A stretch of DNA of 64,000 bases from Chloroflexota bacterium (lineage in GTDB: Bacteria; Chloroflexota; Dormibacteria; Dormibacterales; Dormibacteraceae): assembly GCA_005881825.1 (NCBI GenBank), contig VBEO01000138.1, positions 1 to 64,000 of the forward strand, written 5' to 3'. This document shows positions 33,621 to 41,884 of this stretch, piece after piece (position 1 is the stretch's first letter; each line of letters starts with the position of its first letter). The notes under the pieces are model-generated. The model was given only the letters and a program-made list of their open reading frames with translations, did no database searches and was not told the DNA's origin. The position numbers and the translations under genes were made by a program.

Positions 33621-33854
33621 ATGATGCGCCGCGTACCCACCCCGCCCATCCACTTAAGCCCCGAGCTGACGGCACTCCTCCTGCTGCTGGTCCTCGCCCT
33701 GCTGCTCACGGTCGCCGCCTGGGCGATTCTGGAGATCCTGTTCGGCCCCACCGCCGAGCTCGCGCTGCGCGTCACCGGCCACCAGAAGCCGCGCAAGAGC
33801 GCGGCCCGCACGGCCATCGACCAGCTCGAAGCCCGCCTGCGCGGCCGTCACTAA
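33621..33854 (+). CDS. Small single-pass membrane protein
   Basis: A 77-residue protein with one long hydrophobic helix (LTALLLLLVLALLLTVAAWA, about residues 17-36) and a basic C-terminal tail (HQKPRKSAARTAIDQLEARL). The start is one of two adjacent ATGs. No family recognised. It stands alone between ppc and the convergent ABC importer operon and may use the TACGCT box upstream. Confidence 0.6.
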   Translation: MMRRVPTPPIHLSPELTALLLLLVLALLLTVAAWAILEILFGPTAELALRVTGHQKPRKSAARTAIDQLEARLRGRH

Positions 33855-33870
33855 CAACCGCTCGAGCAAG

Positions 33871-33900
33871 AAAAGGGGCCGGGCTCCAAAGCCCGGCCCC
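33871..33900 (-). terminator. Terminator of the ABC importer operon
   Basis: On the minus strand GGGGCCGGGCT and AGCCCGGCCCC form an 11-bp stem with a four-base loop, followed by TTTT (33874-33871). It lies 23 bases after the substrate-binding protein stop. Confidence 0.9.
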
Positions 33901-33922
33901 ACGGACGGAGTAGAGGTCCTGC

Positions 33923-34855
33923 TCAGCTGGCTTTGTTGGCGAACTCGTTGGTGTAGGTCTTGCTGAGGTCGGCGGTCTTGCCTTTGAAGTTCGCCACGTA
34001 GTTCTGCTCGACCTTGAGGACGGTCTCGGGACCGCCCGACGGCATCTTGCAGTCGGTGCGCGAGCTCATCCACTTGAGCGTCTTGACGTAGGCGTTGACG
34101 AGGCGCTGCGAAACGTCCTTGTGCGCGTTCACCCAGTCGGTGCGGGCCCAGATGCCGATGAACGGGTAGTCCCCGCCCAGGGCGGCGCGGGTGGAGGCGG
34201 GGGTGCGCAGGTCGACGAGCACCTTGCCGTCTCCGCTCTGCACCAGCCGCGAGATGGTGGGCTCGGTGGTCATGCCGGCGTCGATGCGTCCCTGCTTGAT
34301 GGCCGCGATGAAGGTGTCGCCGGCGCCCACGGCGACGAAGTGCGAACTGGCGGAGTCGACGTTGGCCTTGCCCAGCAGCGCCAGGGTCAGGGTGTGCGTA
34401 CCGGACCCGATGTCGGTGACGCCCAGGTTCTTGCCCTTGAGGTCGTTGACCGAGGTGATCGAGCCCGCCTTCTTGGCGTCGACCACCTCCGCCTCTCCGG
34501 GAGCGATCCCGAACTGGCAGATGGTCTCCATGTACTTGCCGGCCGCCTGCAGCTCGATGGTGTGGTTGTAGGACCCGGAGCCGGCGTCCACGTTGCCGGC
34601 GATGACGGCGTCCTCAGAGCCCTGTCCGGAGCCCTCGTCGACCAGGGTCACGTTCAGGTTCTGCTCCCGGAAGTAGCCCAGCTGCTGGGTGAGCATGTTG
34701 GGCAGGTAGATCTGCTTGTTGAGCCCGCCGACCATGATCTTCACGTCGGCCGGCGCCGCCGATGCGCCAGGGCTGGGCGAGGCGGTTCCCCCGCAGGCGG
34801 CCACCGCGAGGATCACCCCCGTGGCCACCATGAGACTGCGTCCGGAAAATGTCAT
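33923..34855 (-). CDS. ABC transporter substrate-binding lipoprotein, SsuA/ThiY/NMT1-like
   Basis: A 310-residue protein from the ATG at 34855, which has the textbook ribosome site GGAGGAG three bases upstream. The signal ends in a lipobox (LAVAACGG, C21) followed by a Ser/Pro/Ala linker. The mature part has the nitrate/sulfonate/thiamine-precursor binder pattern: QIYLPNMLTQQLGYFREQNL, DAVIAGNVDAGSGSYNHTIEL, LKGKNLGVTDIGSGTHTLTL and a C-terminal helical lobe with KTLKWMSS. It captures the ligand outside and delivers it to the permease encoded upstream in the operon. Sulfonates, taurine, nitrate, aromatic acids or pyrimidine precursors are all possible. Confidence 0.9.
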   Translation of the reverse strand: MTFSGRSLMVATGVILAVAACGGTASPSPGASAAPADVKIMVGGLNKQIYLPNMLTQQLGYFREQNLNVTLVDEGSGQGSEDAVIAGNVDAGSGSYNHTIELQAAGKYMETICQFGIAPGEAEVVDAKKAGSITSVNDLKGKNLGVTDIGSGTHTLTLALLGKANVDSASSHFVAVGAGDTFIAAIKQGRIDAGMTTEPTISRLVQSGDGKVLVDLRTPASTRAALGGDYPFIGIWARTDWVNAHKDVSQRLVNAYVKTLKWMSSRTDCKMPSGGPETVLKVEQNYVANFKGKTADLSKTYTNEFANKAS

Positions 34856-34869
34856 GAACTCCTCCTCCG

Positions 34870-35742
34870 TCAGATGGCCACGTCGGTGACCGGATTGGGC
34901 CGCCACTTGATGAGGCGGCTTTCGAGTGCCGTGATCAGGGATTCGGCAACCAGCGCGACCACGGCCAGCAGCGCCATGCCGGCGAAGACGCCATTGGCGT
35001 CGAAGTTGTTCTTGGCGTTGTAGATCAGCTCGCCGACGCCTTCGGTGGCGCCGAAGAGCTCGCCGACGACCGCGCCCACCAGCGCCAGCCCGAAGCTGAT
35101 GTGCAGGCTGGCGGCGATCCAGGAAAGGGCGGACGGGATGATGACCTCGGTGGTCAGCCGGCGGCCGTCGGCGCCCAGGATGCGGGCGTTGGCGACCAGG
35201 TTGCGGTCCACCTCGCGGACGCCCTGGAAGGCGTTGAAGAAGACGACAAAGAAGACCAGGATCGAGGCCGTCGCCACCTTGGACTTGAGGTCGAGGCCGA
35301 GCGAGATCGCGAAGAGCGCGCCCAGCACCACGCGGGGGATCGAGTTGGCCGCCTTGATGTAGGGCGAGAGCACGTCGGCCAGCAGCCGGTTGCGGCCCAG
35401 GGCGATGCCGAGGATGATCCCCAGCACCGAGCCGACCAGGAAGCCGAGCACGGTCTCCTCCATGGTCACCAGCACCTGCTCCCAGAGCGGGCCCAGCGCC
35501 GTGCCCTCAGTGATCCAGGTCCAGAGGCGCTGGACGATGCCTGACGGCATCCCGAAGAAGAACTTGTCGACCAGCCCGATCCGCGTGGTCAGCTCCCAGC
35601 TGCCGATCCAGACGACCAGCACCAACAGGCGCAGCCCATTGACCATCAGCCGGCGCCGGCGCGCCGCCAGTGCCCGCCGGCCGCCGGCCCGCTCGGGCGC
35701 GGCGGCGGCCTCAGGCAGCGCCGATGCGCTTCTGACGCTCAT
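34870..35742 (-). CDS. ABC transporter permease, SsuC/TauC-like
   Basis: A 290-residue membrane protein with a basic N-terminal tail, six predicted helices and the inner-membrane-complex EAA-type loop around NLVANARILGADGRRLTTEVIIPSA (in pieces: NARILGADGRR, then EVIIPSALSWIAASL). FLVGSVLGIILGIALGRNRL and SIPRVVLGALFAISLGL match the family that works with SsuA/TauA binding proteins. It overlaps the ATPase gene by 32 bases, and is followed after 14 bases by the binding-protein gene. Confidence 0.92.
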   Translation of the reverse strand: MSVRSASALPEAAAAPERAGGRRALAARRRRLMVNGLRLLVLVVWIGSWELTTRIGLVDKFFFGMPSGIVQRLWTWITEGTALGPLWEQVLVTMEETVLGFLVGSVLGIILGIALGRNRLLADVLSPYIKAANSIPRVVLGALFAISLGLDLKSKVATASILVFFVVFFNAFQGVREVDRNLVANARILGADGRRLTTEVIIPSALSWIAASLHISFGLALVGAVVGELFGATEGVGELIYNAKNNFDANGVFAGMALLAVVALVAESLITALESRLIKWRPNPVTDVAI

Positions 35743-36517
35743 AGCTCACGAGCACCTCGTCGCGGAGGTCGCTCCAGATCTCCTGGTAGATCTCGTCGAA
35801 CCGGGGCTGGAACCGGATCTCGGCCACGTTCCGCGGTCGCGGTAGATCGACGACGTAGTTGCCCTTGACCGTGGCCGGTCCGGCGGTCAGCACGTACACG
35901 CGGTCGGCCAGGGCGATCGCCTCTTCGAGGTCGTGCGTCACGAACACAACCGAGGCCGACGAGGCCGCCCAGAGCTGCAGCAGCTCGTTCTCCATCAACG
36001 TCCGCGTCTGCACGTCGAGCGCGCTGAAGGGCTCGTCCATCAGCAGCACCTCGGGGCTGTTGATCAGCGTCTGGGCCAGTGCCACGCGCTTGCGCATGCC
36101 GCCCGAGAGCTGGTGCGGGTAACGATCCTCGAAGCCGGCCAGGCCGACCCGCGAGATCCAGTCTTGGGCGCGCTCCCGGGCCTCCCGCTTGGAGGCGCCC
36201 CGGTAGCGCGGACCGGCGGCGACGTTGTCGAGCACGCTCTTCCAGGGGAAGACCGCGTCGGCCTGGAAGACGTAGCCGATGTTGTGGCCGACGCCCGTGA
36301 CCGGCTTGCCGAACACCTCGACCTCGCCCTCGCTGGGCGGCTCCAGGCCGGAGATCAGCGCCAGCGTCGTCGATTTACCGGACCCCGTCGGGCCCACCAG
36401 CGCGCAAAACTCACCGGGTGCGACCTGCAGGCTCAGGTCGCGGATCGCGGTGTAGACGCCGCCCTTGGGGGTCAGGAAGCGCTTTGTGACGCGCCGCAGC
36501 TGAATCGCCGGTGCCAT
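35711..36517 (-). CDS. ABC transporter ATP-binding protein, SsuB/TauB-like
   Basis: A 268-residue ATPase. Walker A GPTGSGKST at residues 42-50, Q-loop in GYVFQADAVFPWKSV, signature LSGGM at 137-141, Walker B EVLLMDEP near 156-163 and the switch histidine in VFVTHDLEEA are all intact. The FPWKSVLDNV and DVQTRTLMENELLQLW segments are typical of the nitrate/sulfonate/taurine importers. It is the first gene of the operon and is divergent from the DcuSR-like two-component genes; the 107-base gap holds a tandem repeat that may be the regulator's site. Confidence 0.95.
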   Translation of the reverse strand: MAPAIQLRRVTKRFLTPKGGVYTAIRDLSLQVAPGEFCALVGPTGSGKSTTLALISGLEPPSEGEVEVFGKPVTGVGHNIGYVFQADAVFPWKSVLDNVAAGPRYRGASKREARERAQDWISRVGLAGFEDRYPHQLSGGMRKRVALAQTLINSPEVLLMDEPFSALDVQTRTLMENELLQLWAASSASVVFVTHDLEEAIALADRVYVLTAGPATVKGNYVVDLPRPRNVAEIRFQPRFDEIYQEIWSDLRDEVLVSYERQKRIGAA

Positions 36518-36576
36518 GCATGACGCACCATGCGGGAGGCTTCGGCGGCCTGTCTCAATTGCGGTCGTTGCGGCCT

Positions 36577-36594
36577 TTTTGGTCGTTTTGGTCG
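36577..36594 (+). repeat. Tandem TTTTGGTCG repeat in the divergent promoter region
   Basis: Two adjacent copies of TTTTGGTCG (36577-36585 and 36586-36594), with further GGTCG-like pentamers at 36563-36567 and 36596-36600. Located between the ABC importer ATPase start and the histidine kinase start, where a response regulator site would be expected. Confidence 0.5.
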
Positions 36595-36624
36595 CGGTCC
36601 GGCGCGCCTTGAGGGCGGGATACG

Positions 36625-38226
36625 ATGGGTCCCGACCTCGTGCTGAAGACGCGCTTTTCCCTCGCTCATCAGATCCTCGCGCTGCAGATCGGCATAGTCG
36701 TGATGGCGGCCGTGGCCGGGACCGCGGCGGCGGCCTGGCAGGCGCATGGCGAACTCGACACGCAGTACGAGCAGCGATCGCTGGCGATCGCCGAGTCGGT
36801 GGCCTCCATGTCCAGCGTCCAGAACGCCCTGATCGACGGCGATCCCGGGGGCACGATCCAGGTCACCGCGGAGGAGGTGCGCAAGGCGACGGGAGCGCTC
36901 TACGTGGTGGTGACCGACCGCAACGGCATCCGTTACTCACACCCCAACCGGGCCTTGATCGGGCAGCGCGTCGACGAAGATCCGAGCCCCGTTCTGGCAG
37001 GGCACACCTGGGTCGGGGTGCAGAGCGGCACCCTGGGAACCTCGGCCCGCGGCAAGGCGCCCATCCTGCAGGGCGGCCTGGTCATCGGCATGGTCTCGGT
37101 CGGCTACCTGGAGTCGGGCGTCTGGACACACCTGCTGCTGGCCGACCTGCCCGGCTACGGGGTCACGATCCTGGTCGCGCTCGCTCTCGGCATCGCGGGC
37201 TCGGTCCTCCTCGCCCGCCGCCTGAAGCGCCAGATCTTCGGGCTGGAGCCGTTCGAGATCGCCGGGCTCCTGGAGGAGCGCGAGGCCAGCCTGCAGGGCA
37301 TCCGCGAGGGAGCGCTGGCCACCGACGCCGGCGGCACGATCACGCTGGCCAACGCCGAGGCGCGGCGGCTTCTCGACCTGCCCGCCGACGCCGTCGGCAA
37401 GAAGGTGGCCGCGGTGCTGCCGGCCGGGCGGCTGGCGAGCTTCCTGTCCGGCGGGCTGAACGACGAGGACGAGGTGGTCCTGGCCGGCGAGCGCGTGCTG
37501 ATCGCCAGCCGGCGCCCGGTGCGGGTACGCGGGCACGAGATCGGGCACGTGGTCACGCTGCGGGACAGCACCGACCTGAAGCGGCTCTCGGGCGGGCTGG
37601 GGGTGGACAGCCTGACCGACGCCCTGCGGGCCCAGGCCCACGAGTTCTCCAACCGGCTGCACACCATCGCCGGTCTTGTCGAGCTGGGCCGGGCCGAAGA
37701 GGCGATGCAGCTGATCACCGCCACCTCGGGCGTCCACCAGGAGCTGACCGAGAGCCTCCTGGAGCGGATCGGCGACCCCGTGCTGGGCGCCCTGCTGCTG
37801 GCCAAGGCCGCGGTGGCGTCGGAGCGCGGGATCGAGCTCCGGGTGTCCGACGACACCGTGCTCTCCGAGCGGCTGCTGGAGGGCCAGGACCTGATCACGC
37901 TGGTGGGGAACCTGATCGACAACGCCCTCGACGCCGCCGCGGCGTCGAAGCCGCCGCGTTGGGTCGCGGTGACCGTGACCCAACAGGAGTCATCCCTTCT
38001 GATCCGCGTGCAGGACTCGGGCCCGGGAGTGCCCGACTCGCTCCGCGAAAAGGTGTTTCAGGAGGGTTACAGCACCAAGTCCCGGGCCGGCGGCCGGCGC
38101 CGCGGCATCGGCTTGGCGCTGGTGCGCGAGGTCGCCCATCGCTATGGGGGCGAGGTCGAGGTCGACAACCAGGGTGGCGCGGTCTTCAGCGTCCGCCTTC
38201 CCGCGCGGGTCATGGCCGCCTCGTGA
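36625..38226 (+). CDS. Sensor histidine kinase, CitA/DcuS type
   Basis: A 533-residue kinase with the CitA/DcuS layout: membrane helix at about 17-38, an extracytoplasmic PAS-like (PDC) domain at 40-170 with LYVVVTDRNGIRYSHPN, a second helix (LPGYGVTILVALALGIAGSV), a cytoplasmic PAS (GALATDAGGTITLANAEARR), the phosphoacceptor region RAQAHEFSNRLHTIAGLVELG, and an HATPase domain with LIDNALDAAAAS and RRRGIGLALVREVAHRYGG. Such sensors detect C4-dicarboxylates, citrate or similar small acids. A TACGAT box overlaps the ATG, so translation might start instead at the GTG at 36640. It may control the divergent ABC importer. The stop overlaps the response regulator start as GTGA. Confidence 0.93.
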   Translation: MGPDLVLKTRFSLAHQILALQIGIVVMAAVAGTAAAAWQAHGELDTQYEQRSLAIAESVASMSSVQNALIDGDPGGTIQVTAEEVRKATGALYVVVTDRNGIRYSHPNRALIGQRVDEDPSPVLAGHTWVGVQSGTLGTSARGKAPILQGGLVIGMVSVGYLESGVWTHLLLADLPGYGVTILVALALGIAGSVLLARRLKRQIFGLEPFEIAGLLEEREASLQGIREGALATDAGGTITLANAEARRLLDLPADAVGKKVAAVLPAGRLASFLSGGLNDEDEVVLAGERVLIASRRPVRVRGHEIGHVVTLRDSTDLKRLSGGLGVDSLTDALRAQAHEFSNRLHTIAGLVELGRAEEAMQLITATSGVHQELTESLLERIGDPVLGALLLAKAAVASERGIELRVSDDTVLSERLLEGQDLITLVGNLIDNALDAAAASKPPRWVAVTVTQQESSLLIRVQDSGPGVPDSLREKVFQEGYSTKSRAGGRRRGIGLALVREVAHRYGGEVEVDNQGGAVFSVRLPARVMAAS

Positions 38227-38933
38227 TCCGCACCCTGATCGTGGAGGACGACTTCCGGGTGGCCGAGCTGCACGAAGCCTTCGTGGGCCGGGTGTCCGGC
38301 TTCAGCGTGGTGGGCACCGCGGGCACGGGTGCCGAGGCCCTGGAGCAGGTCGACCGGCTGCGCCCCGACCTCGCGCTCCTCGACTTCTACCTGCCGGACA
38401 TGTCGGGGCTCGAGCTGCTGCGCCGGCTGCGCGAGGAGAACCATCCCGCGGTGGACGTCATCGCCATCACCGCCGCCCGCGACGTCGACAGCCTGCGCGG
38501 GGCCATGCGGGGCGGCGTCCTCCACTACCTGATCAAGCCCTTCCGGTTTGCCGCCTTCGAGGAGAAGCTCTCCTCTTATGCCAGCGCGCGGGCCCGCATC
38601 GCGCGCATGGGCGAGGCCGACCAGGGCGAGGTCGATCGCATCTTCGGAACCCTGCGCAGCTCGCGCACGGCACGGCTGCCCAAAGGGCTGTCCGATGCCA
38701 CCCTCGAGCTGGTGGTGGCTGCCCTGCGAGGGTCGCGCTCAGGGCTGCCGGCCCACGCGGTGGCCCAGGCGGCCGGACTCAGCCGGGTCACCGCCCGCCG
38801 CTACCTCGACCACCTCTGCCGGCTCGGAACGGCGGAGCTGACGCTTCGGTACGGTGGTCCTGGACGGCCCGAGCACCGCTACCGCTTGCTTGCCCCCGCC
38901 GCCATCGAGGAGGTGAATGCGCGTGGACGCTGA
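38223..38933 (+). CDS. Response regulator, CitB/DcuR type
   Basis: A 236-residue regulator read from the GTG at 38223. The receiver domain has VEDD, the phosphoacceptor D54 in LLDFYLPDMSG, and the lysine in YLIKPFRFAAFEEKL. The C-terminal half has a linker and a helix-turn-helix (LPAHAVAQAAGLSRVTARRYL) as in CitB/DcuR. Partner of the kinase upstream. The 3' end overlaps the next gene by 17 bases. Confidence 0.93.
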   Translation: MIRTLIVEDDFRVAELHEAFVGRVSGFSVVGTAGTGAEALEQVDRLRPDLALLDFYLPDMSGLELLRRLREENHPAVDVIAITAARDVDSLRGAMRGGVLHYLIKPFRFAAFEEKLSSYASARARIARMGEADQGEVDRIFGTLRSSRTARLPKGLSDATLELVVAALRGSRSGLPAHAVAQAAGLSRVTARRYLDHLCRLGTAELTLRYGGPGRPEHRYRLLAPAAIEEVNARGR

Positions 38934-39387
38934 CGGATATGGGTTTCGACCCGACGAGAACGCAGTCGAGCGGCTGCTGGAGGACTTCCGAACGCTGTCG
39001 CCGGCCGGCATCGAACGGGCGGCTTGGGGCTGGCAGCGCCATGTCGGCGCCGCGGATCGGGAGCGTTTCAGCCAGGCCGAAGAGGCGGCGCTGGACGCCA
39101 TCCGGGCGCGCGGCGCCTGGGACCGCTGGGAGGCCATGCGGGCCGCGATCTACGGCCTGACCGAGGGTGATCACCGGGTCATCTCCTGGGAGGCGGAGGA
39201 CGAGGAGCACCACGAGCACAGCCGAGCTGCCGAGCACGCCGCCTACGGCGCCGCGCTGGCCCTGGTCGCCGGTGGGGCGCTGCCGCCCCCCAGCAGCCGG
39301 GTCCTGCTAACGCCCTTGGCGGAGGCGCTCCCGTGGCTGCTGCCCGGCTTCGAGCCGGCCCCGGTTCGCGACCGCGAGGTCCGGTAG
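38917..39387 (+). CDS. Unknown acidic protein
   Basis: A 156-residue protein starting inside the response-regulator gene. It has helical segments (ENAVERLLEDFRTLSPAGIE, AALDAIRARGAWDRWEAMRA) and a histidine/glutamate-rich stretch EAEDEEHHEHSRAAEHAAYG that could bind metal, followed by a small hydrophobic ALALVAGGALPPPS. No family is recognised. Its position as the third gene of the two-component operon is the only hint of a role. It is convergent with the regulator gene at 39393 with five bases between stops. Confidence 0.65.
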   Translation: MRVDADGYGFRPDENAVERLLEDFRTLSPAGIERAAWGWQRHVGAADRERFSQAEEAALDAIRARGAWDRWEAMRAAIYGLTEGDHRVISWEAEDEEHHEHSRAAEHAAYGAALALVAGGALPPPSSRVLLTPLAEALPWLLPGFEPAPVRDREVR

Positions 39388-39392
39388 CCCGA

Positions 39393-39920
39393 TTACTCCA
39401 TGACCAGGGCGTAGCCCTGGCGGGGGTGGGTTTCCAGTGCGGCCGGGACCTCGGCCTCGGCCAGCTTGCGGCGCAGGCGCACGATGTACGTGCGCAGCTG
39501 CTCAGGCGCCAGCCGGTTCTCGCGCCAGGCCAGGCTGAGCAGAGCCTCGGGGCGATAGCGCTTGCCCGGGTTGCGGAGCATCACCGCCAGCAGCTGCATC
39601 TCGCGGCGCGTCAGCCGCACCTCCCGCGTGCCCGAGCGCAGCACCCCAGCGTTCTCATCGAGCTCGAGCCCGGCCAGGTCCAGGCAGCGCTCCTGCCAGA
39701 AACGAAGGCGTTCGCGTAGGCGCTCGATCTCGCGATGGAGTGAGGCCAGATCGGAGTCCTGCAGCCGGTGCTTCATCGACTGCATGTGCGCGGCCTCGGT
39801 GCGCAGGCGCTCGAGCAGGTCCTCATGGAAGGCGACCAGCTCCGCGTAGATGTTGAGCCAGTGACGCGCGTCCTCGGGGTACTGGGTCTGGGGATCCTCG
39901 CCCGCGATCACTTCAAGCAA
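39393..39920 (-). CDS. Winged-helix regulator (OmpR-type DNA-binding domain) with novel N-terminal helical domain
   Basis: A 175-residue protein. Residues 75-175 are an OmpR/PhoB-type DNA-binding domain: LRSGTREVRLTRREMQLLAV, GKRYRPEALLSLAWRENRLA, RTYIVRLRRKLAEAEVPAA and the ending THPRQGYALVME. There is no receiver domain; instead residues 15-65 form helices with DARHWLNIYAELVAFHEDLL and REIERLRERLRFWQE, similar to the whole small protein at 16413-16631. The start is TTG at 39920, five bases after an AAAGG site. It is divergent from the TPP enzyme operon with 22 bases between starts, so that operon is the likely target. Confidence 0.8.
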   Translation of the reverse strand: MLEVIAGEDPQTQYPEDARHWLNIYAELVAFHEDLLERLRTEAAHMQSMKHRLQDSDLASLHREIERLRERLRFWQERCLDLAGLELDENAGVLRSGTREVRLTRREMQLLAVMLRNPGKRYRPEALLSLAWRENRLAPEQLRTYIVRLRRKLAEAEVPAALETHPRQGYALVME

Positions 39921-39942
39921 CGGTACCTTTCATGATTCGAAG

Positions 39943-41477
39943 ATGACAGGGGGTGACCTGCTGGTTGCCGCGCTGGCCGAAGGCGGCGTCGACACCGTTT
40001 TCGGGCTGCCCGGAGTGCAGCTGGACGCCTTCTTCGATGCACTGGCCAGGCGGCCGGAAGTCCGCGTCATCCACACCCGCCACGAGCAGGCCACCTCCTA
40101 CATGGCGGACGGCTACGCGCGGGTGTCGGAGGCCGGCGTCGGCTGCTGCGCCGTGGTGCCTGGACCCGGCGTACTCAACGCCCTGGCCGGCCTGTCCACC
40201 GCCTACGCCTGCAACTCCCGCGTCTTCTGCGTGGCCGGCCAGGTCCGCTCCGACCTCATCGACTCCCGGCTCGGTCTCCTGCACGAGATCCCCAACCAGC
40301 TGGGCGTCCTGCGCTCGGTCTGCAAATGGGCGGAGCGAGCCGACCAGCCCGAGCTGATCACGGCCCTGGCGGGGCGGGCGTCGAGCGGGCGGCGGCCATC
40401 CCGGTCGAGGCGGCCACCGAGCAGCTGGATGAGGACACGCTGGACCGCATGGCCGAGCGCCTGGGCGCCGCGGAGCGGCCGCTCATCACCGCCGGCGGCG
40501 GCGTGCTGCAGGCCCGCGCCGGGGCGCTTCTGCAGGACCTCGCCGAACGTTTGCAGGCGCCTGTCCTGGTCACGCAGAACGGGCGGGGTGCGCTGGCCAC
40601 CGACCACCGGCTGGCCTTCGACACCCTCTCCGCAAGCGCACTTTTCCCCGCCGCCGACGTGGTTCTGGCGGTGGGCACGCGCTTCGCCGGCCCCGGCGGC
40701 CGCCGGCACCGGCTCAACCCCGGCCAGTCGCTGCTTCGCATCGATGCCGATCCCGAAGAGCTGAGGCGCGGCGTCGATCCCGAGCTGGCCATCGCAGCCG
40801 ACGCCACGTCGGGCATGAGCGCCCTGCTGAGCCGCCTCGACGGCCGGCGCTCGGGCAATGGCGGTTGGGAGGCGCTGGACGCGGTGCGGGCGGAGGCGGC
40901 CGAGCGCCGGAGCTCGCTGCAGCCGCAGGCCGCCTTCGGCGCCGCCATTCGCGCCACCGTTCCACCGGAGACGGTGATCGTGAACGGCATGACCCAGGTC
41001 GGCTACTGGGGCCGGATCGGCTTTCCCGTGGTCCGGCCCGGCACCTTCCTTACCGCCGGCTACCAGGGCACGTTGGGATTCGAGCTGCCGCTGGCGCTGG
41101 GCGCCCAGGCCGCGCTCGACGGCGCGCGGGTGGTCGCCATCGTCGGTGACGGCGGCTTTCTCTTCAACGCCCAGGAGCTGGCCACGGCCGTCCAGCACCG
41201 GCTGAACGTGATCGCGGTGGTCTTCAACGACGGCGCCTACGGCAACGTGCGCCGGATGCAGGTCCAGCGCTACGAAGGCCGCTTGATCGCCTCCGACCTC
41301 CACAACCCCGACTTCGTGCGGCTGGCCGAATCTTTCGGTGCCCTGGGTCTGCGGGCCGAAGGTCCGGAGGGACTGCGGGCGGCCCTGGCCGAGGCGCTCG
41401 ATGCGGACCTGCCCGTCGTGATCGAGGTCCCGGTCGGGGAGATGGACGATCCCTGGCCGCTGCTGCTGTCGAGTTGA
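39943..41477 (+). pseudogene. Thiamine pyrophosphate-dependent enzyme (acetolactate synthase / benzoylformate decarboxylase superfamily), frameshifted
   Basis: Two frames make up one TPP enzyme. The first (39943 to about 40370) has the N-terminal domain: VFGLPGVQLDAFFDALARRP, the catalytic glutamate region IHTRHEQATSYMADGYAR and VVPGPGVLNALAG. The second, from about 40395, resumes with AAIPVEAATEQLDEDTLDRM and holds the central domain and the TPP-binding motif GDGGFLFNAQELATAVQHRL near its end. At the junction in the GGGGCGGGCGTCGAGCGGGC stretch roughly 10-15 residues are missing and the frame changes. It heads an operon with a thioesterase, pcaB and pcaC, so a 2-oxo-acid decarboxylase or carboligase in aromatic degradation is plausible. 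The break may be an assembly error. Confidence 0.8.
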
Positions 41478-41884
41478 ACCCCGCCCGGATCAGGATCCGC
41501 CGCTTGGTCGAGTATCCGGACACCGACGCCTCCGGGCACTACCAGCACATGGCCGTGCTGCGCTGGGTGGAAGCGGCCGAGGCGGTGCTGCACGCGCGCC
41601 TCGGCGTTGCCGACCGCACTTTCGGCCACTCCCCACGGCTGCATGTCGAGGTGGACTACCAGCAGCCGCTGTGGTTCCTGGACGAGGTCGAGGTAGAGCT
41701 GGTCGCCGGCCGGGTGGGCCGCAGCTCGGTGCGCTGGGACTTCACTGTGCGCAAGGGCGACACCCAGGCCGCCACCGGCCACGTGGTGGCTGCTCACGTG
41801 CCGGTCGCGGGCACCGGCGCCGAGCCCTGGCCGGAGGACCTGCGGCGCGCCTTCGCCGAGGGCGGCGACCGCACCGATGCCTGA
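41474..41884 (+). CDS. Acyl-CoA thioesterase, 4HBT/YbgC family
   Basis: A 136-residue hot-dog-fold protein. RLVEYPDTDASGHYQHMAVL is the 4-hydroxybenzoyl-CoA thioesterase start, with the catalytic aspartate D18-type position (PDTDASGHY) followed by VEAAEAVL and a central strand LHVEVDYQQPLWFLDEVEVE. The start TTG overlaps the upstream stop as TTGA. In this operon it may release an aromatic or aliphatic acid from CoA. The gene overlaps pcaB by eight bases. Confidence 0.85.
   Translation: MNPARIRIRRLVEYPDTDASGHYQHMAVLRWVEAAEAVLHARLGVADRTFGHSPRLHVEVDYQQPLWFLDEVEVELVAGRVGRSSVRWDFTVRKGDTQAATGHVVAAHVPVAGTGAEPWPEDLRRAFAEGGDRTDA

Noticed and set aside
33871-33900. Terminator for the plus-strand small membrane protein gene
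   Set aside because: The T run is present only on the minus strand; plus-strand reading is followed by ACGGACGG.
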